DNA of 64,000 bases, from positions 22,781 to 86,780 of the forward strand of contig JAILRO010000039.1 in assembly GCA_024698145.1 (NCBI GenBank). The letters run 5' to 3'. Positions 36,435-44,531 of the stretch are shown here, in pieces. The first letter of the stretch is position 1. Every line of letters starts with the position of its first letter. Position numbers and translations under genes: made by a program. Under the pieces are notes generated by a model. The model had not been told where the DNA came from. It ran no database searches and saw nothing but the letters and a program-made list of their open reading frames with translations. Source of the stretch: Lachnospiraceae bacterium. GTDB taxonomy: Bacteria; Bacillota; Clostridia; Lachnospirales; Lachnospiraceae.

Positions 36435-36588
36435 TGTCGACATTGATATAGTACCATATATTGTGGGAAAATGAGATGCTATCATGTGTCATCTTTGTAC
36501 TTGTTTCGACAGGAAATGCCGTTTTGTAATTAACCGGTCGACAGAAATGTCGTTAATATAAGGAAGTATTGTGTCGGAATTGTCGATA
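36435..36588. promoter_or_regulatory. Cluster of Spo0A-box-like sites
   Basis: Six sites share the TGTCG core of the 0A box (TGNCGAA). They are the palindrome TGTCGACA (36435-36442), TTTCGACA (36504-36511, a perfect box on the minus strand), GTCGACA (36537-36543), TGTCGTTA (36548-36555), TGTCGGAA (36572-36579) and TGTCGATA (36581-36588). They lie in the 335-base gap between two divergent genes, directly upstream of a promoter at 36598. This stretch holds no other recognisable feature. Confidence 0.55.
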
Positions 36589-36597
36589 AAAAGTTGC

Positions 36598-36626
36598 TTG
36601 TTATGAAAGTATATATAGGGTATAAT
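36598..36626 (+). promoter_or_regulatory. Promoter of the aldo/keto reductase gene
   Basis: TTGTTA (36598-36603) and TATAAT (36621-36626) are 17 bases apart. The nearest Spo0A-like box ends ten bases upstream. Confidence 0.65.
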
Positions 36627-36726
36627 TAATGTAGTTTTTTCTTAATAAATCAAAACTATGAGCGAGACGATATTATGAAAAGTTTTGAACTATATTTAAT
36701 TGTTTTAGACGAAAGGAGCAATGCAT

Positions 36727-37848
36727 ATGGCAGCAAAGAAACTTGGTTTCGGACTTATGAGGTTACCCTCTCTTGATCCAAATGATGCAGGTAAGATTGA
36801 TATCGAACAGGCAAAGAAAATGGTGGATTCATTTATTGAGCAGGGATATACCTATTTTGATACGGCATGGATGTATTGTAACTTCCAGAGTGAGTCAGCA
36901 ACAAAAGAGATACTTGTAGACAGATATCCAAGGGATTCATTTACATTGGCGACCAAGCTTCATTCGGGCTTTATTCATTCCAAAGAAGATAGGGATAAGA
37001 TATTCAACGCACAGCTTGAAAAGACCGGTGCGGGATATTTTGACTATTATCTTCTGCATGATATGGGAAGCAGCTCATATAAGATTTATAATGAGTTGGA
37101 TTGTTTTACATGGATTAAGGAGAAGAAGGAAATGGGGCTTGTTAAGCACATTGGTTTCTCGTGCCATGATAATGCGGAGTTTGTGGAAAAGGCACTTACC
37201 GACCATCCGGAGATGGAGTTTATTCAGCTTCAGATTAACTATCTTGACTGGGATAGTGCTGCGATTCAGTCAAAGCTTTGCTATGAGGTGGCAACAAAGC
37301 ATGGAGTTCCTGTTATAGTTATGGAGCCGGTTAAGGGTGGCACGCTTGCCAATGTTCCGGAGAATGTTGAACATTTATTTAAGAGTTATAATCCTGACAT
37401 GTCAATACCGTCATGGGCGATACGTTTTGCCGCAAGTCTTGATAATGTTATGATGGTGCTTAGCGGAATGAGTAATATGGAGCAGTTGCTTGATAATATC
37501 GGATATATGAGAGATTTTAAACCATTAGATGAACAGGACTATAAGGTAATCAGGACAGCGGTGGATATGATCAATTCTAACATAGCCATTCCGTGCACGG
37601 GCTGTTCTTATTGTACCGATGGTTGCCCGATGAATATTGCGATACCGAAGTATTTCTCATTATATAATGCGGATAAGCAAGAAGTTAAGAGCAAAGGCTG
37701 GACACCGCAGGGTACGTATTATGAGAGACTTCTTGATGTATTTGGCAAAGCCAGTGCCTGCATAGAGTGCGGTCAGTGCGAGAGGGCGTGTCCTCAGCAC
37801 TTGCCTATTATAGAGGATTTAAAAATCGTTGCAGAGTATTTTGAGTAG
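36727..37848 (+). CDS. Aldo/keto reductase with two C-terminal 4Fe-4S clusters
   Basis: AAAGGAG fits ATG 36727 ([14 protein letters not shown]) better than ATG 36721. The first 280 residues are an aldo/keto reductase barrel ([26 protein letters not shown]). The C-terminus adds two ferredoxin motifs, [12 protein letters not shown] and [12 protein letters not shown]. Such proteins are common in anaerobes and probably pass electrons between the flavin- or nicotinamide-type active site and iron-sulfur clusters; the substrate is unknown. It is followed 12 bases later by an Ldh-family dehydrogenase, which suggests a shared hydroxy-acid or carbonyl pathway. Confidence 0.92.
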   Translation: MAAKKLGFGLMRLPSLDPNDAGKIDIEQAKKMVDSFIEQGYTYFDTAWMYCNFQSESATKEILVDRYPRDSFTLATKLHSGFIHSKEDRDKIFNAQLEKTGAGYFDYYLLHDMGSSSYKIYNELDCFTWIKEKKEMGLVKHIGFSCHDNAEFVEKALTDHPEMEFIQLQINYLDWDSAAIQSKLCYEVATKHGVPVIVMEPVKGGTLANVPENVEHLFKSYNPDMSIPSWAIRFAASLDNVMMVLSGMSNMEQLLDNIGYMRDFKPLDEQDYKVIRTAVDMINSNIAIPCTGCSYCTDGCPMNIAIPKYFSLYNADKQEVKSKGWTPQGTYYERLLDVFGKASACIECGQCERACPQHLPIIEDLKIVAEYFE

Positions 37849-37860
37849 ATGGAGGAATAA

Positions 37861-38976
37861 ATGATGACAGAAACGAGACCTTTTGTTGATTGGGATTTGA
37901 TGAACAATTTTATGATTGACGCATTTAAGGGGTACGGAGTGCCCGAAGAAGATGCAAAGATTTGTGCGGATGTACTGCTTGAATCTGACAGACGAGGCAT
38001 AGAGAGTCACGGCTGCAATCGTTTCAAACCTATATATATCGACAGAATTATTAAAGGGACGTTACTTCCTGTTACTGAGGTAGAGATTGTCAAAGAGACA
38101 CCGACCACTGTTGTTATGGATGCACATGACGGTATGGGTATGGTTGCCAGTCATAAAATGATGACAATGCTTATAGAAAAAGCAAAGACTTATGGTATGG
38201 CAGGTGGCGCAATCAGAAACTCTACGCATTACGGTATTGCAGGTTACTGGTCATCAATGGCAAGCAAGGAAGGAATGATTGGACTTACAGGAACTAATGC
38301 AAGACCTTCTATTGCACCTACATTTGGTGTTGAGAATATGCTTGGAACTAATCCACTTACATTCTCACTTCCAACGGATGAAGAGTTTCCTTTCTGTCTT
38401 GACTGTGCAACTTCTATAGTTCAGCGTGGAAAGATTGAGTATTACGCAAGAGAGGGTAAGTCAACACCTAAGGGAATGGTTGTATCCGAGGAAGGTGAAG
38501 CACTTACTGACAGCGAAGAGATACTTAAAAGACTTGTGGACGGCACGGCTGCACTTGCACCACTTGGTGGAATAGGCGATGAGCTTTGCGGATACAAGGG
38601 ATATGGATATGCGTCTGTCGTTGAGATTTTATCAGCTGCACTTTCAGGTGGACAGTTTATGAAGGCACTTACAGGTGTTGATGATAAAGGCAATCCTTCA
38701 ATGTATCATCTTGGTCATTTCTTCTTCGTGGTTGACCCGGATGCATTCATGGGAAGAGAAGAATTTAAGAAGATTGCCGGAGATATCTGCCGTGCATTAA
38801 GAGCTTCAAAACTTGCACCTGGACAGGATAGAATATACACTGCCGGAGAGAAGGAATATGAGACCTGGTTGTTTAGAAAAGATAAGGGGGTACCGGTAGG
38901 AGAAGCGGTTCAGAAGGATATAATTAAGGTAAGAGATGAACTTGGACTTTCGTATAAGTTCCCGTTTGAGAGTTAA
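37861..38976 (+). CDS. Ldh family oxidoreductase (malate/L-lactate/ureidoglycolate dehydrogenase type)
   Basis: This 371-residue protein has the family start (MIDAFKGYGVPEEDAKICADVL, cut here) and the conserved SHGCNRF, RNSTHYGIAGYW, GTNARPSIAPTFG and GTNPLTFSLPT blocks. It is a NAD(P)-dependent dehydrogenase of 2-hydroxy acids. The exact substrate cannot be told. TGGAGGAAT precedes the ATG at 37861 (ATG 37864 is also possible). It is cotranscribed with the aldo/keto reductase and ends in a terminator that overlaps its stop codon. Confidence 0.93.
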   Translation: MMTETRPFVDWDLMNNFMIDAFKGYGVPEEDAKICADVLLESDRRGIESHGCNRFKPIYIDRIIKGTLLPVTEVEIVKETPTTVVMDAHDGMGMVASHKMMTMLIEKAKTYGMAGGAIRNSTHYGIAGYWSSMASKEGMIGLTGTNARPSIAPTFGVENMLGTNPLTFSLPTDEEFPFCLDCATSIVQRGKIEYYAREGKSTPKGMVVSEEGEALTDSEEILKRLVDGTAALAPLGGIGDELCGYKGYGYASVVEILSAALSGGQFMKALTGVDDKGNPSMYHLGHFFFVVDPDAFMGREEFKKIAGDICRALRASKLAPGQDRIYTAGEKEYETWLFRKDKGVPVGEAVQKDIIKVRDELGLSYKFPFES

Positions 38977-39030
38977 TTAAAACAAGCAGCAGTCATGCTA
39001 TTGGCATAGATTACTGCTTGTTTTAATTAT
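38975..39030 (+). terminator. Terminator after the Ldh-family gene
   Basis: A 15-bp perfect stem (arms 38975-38989 and 39014-39028) with a large loop; the T tract lies within the right arm. Confidence 0.85.
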
Positions 39031-39043
39031 GAAGAAATTTTCA

Positions 39044-39071
39044 TTGTATTTTTTAAAAATTGTGTTATTAT
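39044..39071 (+). promoter_or_regulatory. Probable promoter of thrH
   Basis: TTGTAT (39044-39049) and TATTAT (39066-39071) with a 16-base spacer. Confidence 0.45.
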
Positions 39072-39108
39072 GGTTTGAGTAAATGATTCAAAACGGAGGA
39101 TAATAACT

Positions 39109-39708
39109 ATGAATATTGTTTGCCTTGATATGGAAGGTGTATTGGTACCGGAGATTTGGATTGCTTTTGCAGAGGAGACAGGTATTCCCGAGCTTAAGAG
39201 AACAACAAGAGACGAACCCGATTACGATAAGCTCATGAATTACAGAATTAATATCTTAAAAGAGCATGGTCTTGGACTTAAAGAGATTCAGGAGACTATC
39301 GCTAAGATTGATCCGATGCCGGGTGCAAAGGAGTTCCTTGATGAGCTTCGTTCCATAACACAGGTAATCATTTTAAGTGATACATTCGAGCAGTTTGCTA
39401 CACCGCTTATGAAGAAGCTTGGCTGGCCTACAATATTCTGTAACACACTTGAAGTTGCAGATAATGGCGAGATAACAGGATTTAAGATGCGTTGTCCTAA
39501 GTCAAAGTTAACTACAGTTAAGGCTTTACAGTCAATCGGTTACGATACAATCGCAAGCGGAGACAGCCACAATGATTTGGGTATGATTGAGGCAAGTAAG
39601 GCAGGCTTCCTCTTTAAGAGTACAGATGCAATCAAGGCTGAGTATCCTCAGTATCCTGCATTTGAGGAGTACGATGAGCTTCTTGATGCAATTAAGAAGG
39701 CGCTTTAA
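39109..39708 (+). CDS. thrH: Phosphoserine phosphatase / homoserine phosphotransferase ThrH
   Basis: This 199-residue HAD protein matches ThrH closely: CLDMEGVLVPEIWIAFAEETG, DYDKLMNYR, then VIILSDTFEQFA and GDSHNDLGMI. ThrH removes phosphate from phosphoserine and can move it to homoserine, linking serine and threonine synthesis. Motif I carries DMEG in place of the common DxDG/T, as usual for ThrH. ACGGAGGATAA precedes the ATG. Terminators bound it on both sides. Serine feeds cysteine synthesis, the theme of the genes that follow. Confidence 0.93.
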   Translation: MNIVCLDMEGVLVPEIWIAFAEETGIPELKRTTRDEPDYDKLMNYRINILKEHGLGLKEIQETIAKIDPMPGAKEFLDELRSITQVIILSDTFEQFATPLMKKLGWPTIFCNTLEVADNGEITGFKMRCPKSKLTTVKALQSIGYDTIASGDSHNDLGMIEASKAGFLFKSTDAIKAEYPQYPAFEEYDELLDAIKKAL

Positions 39709-39739
39709 TTCTCAAAAGTTAATAGAGTATCTTCTATGT

Positions 39740-39773
39740 AAGAGTGATTCTTGAAAAAGAGTCACTCTTTTTT
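39740..39773 (+). terminator. Terminator after thrH
   Basis: AAGAGTGATTC and GAGTCACTCTT pair around an eight-base loop, followed by T residues. Confidence 0.9.
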
Positions 39774-39905
39774 GCTATAGGTCATGACTATAGCAAGCCA
39801 TAATCTATACATATTTTTCAACAACTTACATGTATGATAATATATCTGTAAAACCTACCAAAATGATATGCGTATATTAATTAGGAAGAAAGGCAGGTAT
39901 TTATT

Positions 39906-41048
39906 ATGAGTTATAAGATTGAAACACGATGTATGCACTTAGATGAGGACATTGTTCCCTGTGAGAAGACCGGAAGTATATCATTTCCAATATATCAGAC
40001 GGCAACCTTCTGCCACGAGGGAGTTGGGAAAAGTACAGGTTATGACTACACAAGACTTCAGAATCCCACAAGGGAACGTTTGGAAAAGATAGTGGCAAAA
40101 CTTGAAGGTGGAATTGATGCGCTTGCGTTTTCTTCGGGAATGGCAGCGATAACTACACTTATGGAACTCTTTAAGCCCGGAGATCATTTGATTGTAGAGA
40201 ATGATTTGTATGGTGGAAGTGTAAGATTGTTTGACCATGTTAATAAGAAAAATGGTATTGAGTTTACAGGGCTTGATTTGTGGAAGGATAATGTTGAAGA
40301 TTATATAAAGGAAAACACAAAAGCGGTTTTTGTTGAGACACCAACCAATCCGATGATGAATGTTACTGATATACAGGCGCTCGCGGATAAATTAAAAGAT
40401 AAAGGAATATTACTTATTGTTGATAACACATTTCTGTCACCATATTTGCAAAATCCATTAAAGCTTGGTGCGGATATTGTTGTACATAGTGGAACAAAGT
40501 ATCTGGGTGGACACAATGATACATTGGCAGGATTTATAATTGTTGATGATGACGAGGTAAGTGATAAACTCAGATTTTTGATAAAGACTACCGGTGCGGG
40601 ACTTTCGCCTTTCGACAGTTGGTTGATTATGCGAGGCATTCAGACGTTGTCGGTACGAATGGAGAGAGCACAAAGTAATGCAGGGCTTCTTGCAGAGTGG
40701 CTTTCAAAACAACCGGGAATAAAGAGAGTAATTTATCCGGGATTATCAATACACCCCGGACATGAAATAATGAAGAAACAGGCAAGAGGATTTGGTGCTA
40801 TGCTTACATTCGAATGTGAAAGTAAAGAGCTTGCGTTAAAACTTCTTGAGGATACGAAGCTTATACAGTATGCGGAAAGTTTGGGCGGAACGGAAACGCT
40901 TATAACCTATCCGCTTACCCAGACACATGCCGACGTTCCGGAGGAGAAAAGACTTAAGAATGGAATTACGGATAAGGTTCTTCGTTTGTCGGTAGGATTA
41001 GAGGCGATAGAGGATTTGATTGCTGATTTTGAACAGGCATTACAGTGA
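39906..41048 (+). CDS. Cys/Met metabolism PLP-dependent enzyme (cystathionine gamma-synthase/lyase family)
   Basis: This is a 380-residue transsulfuration enzyme of fold type I. The PLP-binding Lys lies in HSGTKYLGGH; YDYTRLQNPTRE, SSGMAAI and ETPTNPMM are other family blocks. It could be cystathionine gamma-synthase, gamma-lyase or an acylhomoserine sulfhydrylase; sequence reading does not decide. The next gene, 15 bases on, is a C-S lyase of the MalY/PatB type. Together they would turn cysteine and an activated homoserine into homocysteine through cystathionine. Confidence 0.92.
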   Translation: MSYKIETRCMHLDEDIVPCEKTGSISFPIYQTATFCHEGVGKSTGYDYTRLQNPTRERLEKIVAKLEGGIDALAFSSGMAAITTLMELFKPGDHLIVENDLYGGSVRLFDHVNKKNGIEFTGLDLWKDNVEDYIKENTKAVFVETPTNPMMNVTDIQALADKLKDKGILLIVDNTFLSPYLQNPLKLGADIVVHSGTKYLGGHNDTLAGFIIVDDDEVSDKLRFLIKTTGAGLSPFDSWLIMRGIQTLSVRMERAQSNAGLLAEWLSKQPGIKRVIYPGLSIHPGHEIMKKQARGFGAMLTFECESKELALKLLEDTKLIQYAESLGGTETLITYPLTQTHADVPEEKRLKNGITDKVLRLSVGLEAIEDLIADFEQALQ

Positions 41049-41063
41049 ATGTGAGGGAAGCTT

Positions 41064-42242
41064 ATGAGTGAAAAGAATTTGGATTTTGACACAGTCGTTA
41101 ACAGACGTCATACCGACAGTTTGAAATATGACTTTGCAAAGAGAAGAGGACTTCCTGAAGACGTGCTTCCACTCTGGGTTGCAGACATGGATTTTAAGAC
41201 TTCTTCATACGTGCAGGAGGCATTATCTCAATCTGTAGAGCATGGAATATTCGGTTATACCGAAACGGATGTGGACTATTATGAGATAGTCAAGAACTGG
41301 ATGAAAAAGCAATATGACTGGGAGCTTGAAAGCATAAGATGGCTTGTTAAGACGCCCGGAGTGGTGTTCGCACTAGGTGCAATAGTTCAAGCATTTACAA
41401 AAGAAGGTGATAACGTGCTTATTCAACAGCCGGTATATTATCCCTTCTCGGAAATAATAACGGATAATGATAGAAATATAGTCAGCAATACGCTGATTGA
41501 TGATGGAAGCGGAAGATATAAGATAGACTTTGACGATTTTGAGAAAAAGATTGTCGAGAATAATGTGAAACTGTTTCTCTTAAGCAATCCACACAACCCG
41601 GGAGGAGCTGTATGGACAAAAGAAGAACTTATACGCATTGGAGATATCTGCTTAAAGCATAATGTTATTATTGCAAGTGACGAAATACACGCTGATTTTG
41701 TGTGGAAAGGCAAACACAATGTGCTTGTTAATCTAAAAGATGAGTATCGTGATATTGTTATTACGTGTACATCGCCTACAAAAACCTTTAACATCGCAGG
41801 CTTGCAAATATCAAATATTATTATTCCCAATACTGTGCTTCGTCGTACGTTTAAGAAGAAGGTTGCAGCCTTCGGTTACAGCCAGGCTAATACGGTCGGA
41901 ATCGTTGCGTGTGAGGCGGCATACACAAAAGGTGAGGAGTGGCTTGCTGCAATCAGAGAATATATATGGAGCAATATCGAATATACAAAAGAGTTCGTAG
42001 ATAATAATTTAACCGGAGTTAAAATGTTCGTTCCGGAAGGTACGTACCTTGTATGGCTTGATTTTTCGGGAACGGGCTTGGAAGATTCAGAGATAAACAG
42101 GCGTATAATCCATGAAGCAAAGTTGTGGTTAGATGCCGGAAATATATTCGGCGATGCCGGAAAAGGCTTCCAGAGAATTAATGTTGCGTGTCCAAGAAGC
42201 GTATTAACAGATGCACTAAAACGGATAAAAAAAGTTTTTTAA
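41064..42242 (+). CDS. MalY/PatB-family C-S lyase (cystathionine beta-lyase type aminotransferase fold)
   Basis: This 392-residue PLP enzyme has the MalY/PatB start FDTVVNRRHTDSLKYD, LPLWVADMDF, GYTE, LLSNPHNPGG and the PLP Lys in SPTKTFNIAGLQ. Members cleave C-S bonds of cystathionine and other cysteine conjugates. The pairing with the upstream transsulfuration enzyme supports cystathionine as a substrate. Cysteine conjugates made or imported by the operon just downstream could be further substrates. The gene ends right before that operon's promoter. Confidence 0.93.
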   Translation: MSEKNLDFDTVVNRRHTDSLKYDFAKRRGLPEDVLPLWVADMDFKTSSYVQEALSQSVEHGIFGYTETDVDYYEIVKNWMKKQYDWELESIRWLVKTPGVVFALGAIVQAFTKEGDNVLIQQPVYYPFSEIITDNDRNIVSNTLIDDGSGRYKIDFDDFEKKIVENNVKLFLLSNPHNPGGAVWTKEELIRIGDICLKHNVIIASDEIHADFVWKGKHNVLVNLKDEYRDIVITCTSPTKTFNIAGLQISNIIIPNTVLRRTFKKKVAAFGYSQANTVGIVACEAAYTKGEEWLAAIREYIWSNIEYTKEFVDNNLTGVKMFVPEGTYLVWLDFSGTGLEDSEINRRIIHEAKLWLDAGNIFGDAGKGFQRINVACPRSVLTDALKRIKKVF

Positions 42243-42250
42243 AAAAGGTA

Positions 42251-42279
42251 TTGACATACATAAAAATGTGTGTTTTAAT
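42251..42279 (+). promoter_or_regulatory. Promoter of the organosulfur operon
   Basis: TTGACA (42251-42256) and TTTAAT (42274-42279) are 17 bases apart. Between and overlapping them lies a dyad, ACATACAT-AAAA-ATGTGTGT (42254-42273), a candidate repressor site. Confidence 0.65.
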
Positions 42280-42285
42280 AACATC

Positions 42286-42356
42286 ATTCCGATAAACCTA
42301 CAAAGCCTAGCGAGATAGTGGGGAATATCAAAAACTTGTAGGTTTCTCTTCGGAAT
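42286..42356 (+). ncRNA. Structured leader RNA of the organosulfur operon
   Basis: The predicted transcript begins with ATTCCGA (42286-42292), which pairs with TCGGAAT (42350-42356). Inside, a 10-bp perfect stem (42294-42303 with 42336-42345) encloses a 32-base loop with GATA/TATC halves and GTGGGGAA. No T run follows, so it is not a simple terminator. It lacks T-box (no AGGGTGG) and SAM-I landmarks. It may be an unassigned metabolite-sensing or protein-binding leader. Confidence 0.45.
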
Positions 42357-42375
42357 ATTATTTTTACCCCTAATA

Positions 42376-42392
42376 CCTACTAAGTACATAGG
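42376..42392 (+). promoter_or_regulatory. CCTAY-N7-ATAGG operator, organosulfur operon
   Basis: CCTAC (42376-42380) and ATAGG (42388-42392) are seven bases apart. The same pattern occurs twice before cysK at 54901 and 54947. The half-site recalls CymR (Rrf2) boxes. It sits in the leader, about 90 bases after the predicted start. Confidence 0.5.
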
Positions 42393-42428
42393 ATAAAGGG
42401 AGAATGGATAATCAGGAGGAAAAAGGAA

Positions 42429-42656
42429 ATGGCAGTAGTAATTGATTATGACAAGTGTACGAATTGTAAGCTTTGTTACGATCGATGTCCGGAAGGACTG
42501 TTTGGATTAGATGAGCAAGGCAAAGTTTATGTGAAGTACCAACATGAGTGTTGGTTGTGTGGTGCCTGTCAGATGGATTGTCCATTCGGTGCTATACAGG
42601 TTAGATATGAAGAAAATGTAAAACCGATTTTTTTAAAAAGAGACGATAAGGAGTAA
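42429..42656 (+). CDS. Two-cluster 4Fe-4S ferredoxin (AprB-like partner)
   Basis: This 75-residue protein has two cluster motifs, C10/C13/C16/C20 (CTNCKLCYDRCP) and C41/C44/C47/C51 (CWLCGACQMDCP). CAGGAGGAAAAGG precedes the ATG. It lies five bases before a flavoprotein resembling the alpha subunit of adenylylsulfate reductase, whose beta subunit is a similar ferredoxin. It should pass electrons to that flavoprotein. It is the first gene of an operon of about 11 genes. Confidence 0.93.
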   Translation: MAVVIDYDKCTNCKLCYDRCPEGLFGLDEQGKVYVKYQHECWLCGACQMDCPFGAIQVRYEENVKPIFLKRDDKE

Positions 42657-42661
42657 GGAAT

Positions 42662-44506
42662 ATGGCATATCAGATTGAAAGATTAAAAACAGATGTTGTT
42701 GTTATAGGTGGTGGTCTTGCCGGTTCGCTTGCTTCTATAAGAGTTAAGGAAGATGGAGCTGATGTAATTGTTTTGGAGAAAGCCAATACAAACAGAAGCG
42801 GTAACGCAGGATCGGGACTTGATCACATGTTCAGTTATGTACCACCGGTACATGAGAAGGTTGGATACACAAAAGACTTTATGAAGAGTGATATGTATCA
42901 GATAGCCTTGATGGGACTTGGACTTGGTAATAAGAAGATTGTTGATCATTTTGTTGATGTTAGTTATGAGAGAGTTATTTCACTTGAGAAATACGGTGTC
43001 AACTTCCGATTTGAAGACAGTCACCTGGCTGAAGGATTCAGACTTGTACCGCAGTTCCATTCGGTTCCGACAAGCTTTCATTTTGAGGGTAGAGACTTGA
43101 TGGTTAAGCTTACGGAGGGAATGAAGAAAGCCGGAGTTAATATAGTCAATCATGCACAGGTAGTTAAGATAATTAAGAACAAAGAAGGCAAAGCATCAGG
43201 CGCGATTGCTGTTTCGGACAGAGAGGAAAAGATATATGTGGTTGAGGCCAAGACAGTAATTCTTACAACCGCAGGCGGTGCAGCAAGAGTAGGAGATAAG
43301 ATGAACTTCGAGAATCCTTACTTCGAGCATCCGTCATCAACAGACAGCGGTTGGGGACACACCCTGGCAATGAACGCCGGAGCAGATGTCATCAACATGG
43401 AGTTCATGATTAAGAACGGCGGACTTGCTTTCCCACAGTTCACATTTACAGCAGGAGCACCCGGAGGAACCTGGTGGCCGGCAGCACGAGTTGTGGATGA
43501 TGAGGGTAACGTCATAGTTGAAAGAGTTACCGACTACAGCATAGACGAGCCGGATTACCTTAAGAAGAATGTTGAGATGCTTGATAAGTTCGCAATACAG
43601 AAGGTTACAATCGGCAAACTTCTTAACGAAGGCAAACAACTCTATGTTGATTTGAAAGAAGCAACCGACGAAGAAGTTGAGTACATCAAATGGAGCATGC
43701 ACAACGAAGGAAAATGTTGGTTGTATCTTAGAAACCTCGAGTACAACAATATTGACCTTCGTGATGTGAAGATACCATACAGATTGTTCAGACATGTAAC
43801 AATTGGTGCAGGTGCAGCGGGAGTTTTGGTTAACGAACGTACAGAGACAACGGTTGAGAATCTTTATGTTGCAGGTGACCTCATGGGAGGCGCAGGTACA
43901 GTCGGAGCACCAACAGCTGTTGTTTACGGAATTGAAGCCGGACTTCAGGCAGCCAAGAAAGCCAAAGAGACAACATACAGTAATGATGAGTTTTTTGTTG
44001 AGAGTCAGATAAATGAAGTTAAAGTCACAGTCGAAAAACTTCGTGGCAACAAGGGCGGAGAGAAATGGCAGTCAGTACTTGAGAGAGTACATTCGATTGT
44101 AGAAACATTCGGAATATATCCGCTTACTGACGGAAAGATCAACTCAGCATTAGAGCTTATCAGAAAGCTCAAAGAAGAGGTTAACATTTATGCACCGGAT
44201 GATCATGAGTTATCAAGAGCATTCGAAGTGCTTTCAATCATACAGACAGCGGAAGCGATATTTACCGCAGCCGATCTTCGAAAAGAGAATCTCGGACCAT
44301 TTAAGAGATACAAGGATAATGACACACGTATCTACGGCGAGAGAGTTCCTGCAGAGAATGCGGTGCTTCCGGAAGCAACAGAGTACGGTTTGTACATAGG
44401 AGAAGATGGAACGATACATCATCATATTCATAAGACAAATCAGGATGGTGGAGAGATTCCATACAAAGAACAAACGTTAAATGCACCTTATATCAGGTGG
44501 GAATAA
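42662..44506 (+). CDS. AprA/fumarate-reductase-like FAD flavoprotein
   Basis: This 614-residue protein has an N-terminal FAD site (VVIGGGLAGSLASI, then VLEKAN), the second FAD segment LYVAGDLMGGAGTVGAP, and the general layout of adenylylsulfate reductase alpha / fumarate reductase flavoproteins. The C-terminal third is shorter than in true AprA, and no sat or other sulfate-reduction genes are nearby, so sulfate respiration is unlikely. Paired with the ferredoxin upstream, it probably reduces a sulfur-containing or unsaturated organic compound brought in by the ABC importer. The exact reaction is unknown. Confidence 0.88.
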   Translation: MAYQIERLKTDVVVIGGGLAGSLASIRVKEDGADVIVLEKANTNRSGNAGSGLDHMFSYVPPVHEKVGYTKDFMKSDMYQIALMGLGLGNKKIVDHFVDVSYERVISLEKYGVNFRFEDSHLAEGFRLVPQFHSVPTSFHFEGRDLMVKLTEGMKKAGVNIVNHAQVVKIIKNKEGKASGAIAVSDREEKIYVVEAKTVILTTAGGAARVGDKMNFENPYFEHPSSTDSGWGHTLAMNAGADVINMEFMIKNGGLAFPQFTFTAGAPGGTWWPAARVVDDEGNVIVERVTDYSIDEPDYLKKNVEMLDKFAIQKVTIGKLLNEGKQLYVDLKEATDEEVEYIKWSMHNEGKCWLYLRNLEYNNIDLRDVKIPYRLFRHVTIGAGAAGVLVNERTETTVENLYVAGDLMGGAGTVGAPTAVVYGIEAGLQAAKKAKETTYSNDEFFVESQINEVKVTVEKLRGNKGGEKWQSVLERVHSIVETFGIYPLTDGKINSALELIRKLKEEVNIYAPDDHELSRAFEVLSIIQTAEAIFTAADLRKENLGPFKRYKDNDTRIYGERVPAENAVLPEATEYGLYIGEDGTIHHHIHKTNQDGGEIPYKEQTLNAPYIRWE

Positions 44507-44531
44507 TAAATGATTTTAGGAGGAAAGAATT

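Noticed and set aside
42286..42356. T-box, SAM-I or purine riboswitch
   Set aside because: The AGGGTGG T-box sequence, SAM-I core and purine core patterns are all absent.
42662..44506. Dissimilatory sulfate reduction gene aprA
   Set aside because: No sat, dsr or qmo genes nearby, shorter C-terminal part, and an organosulfur context instead.
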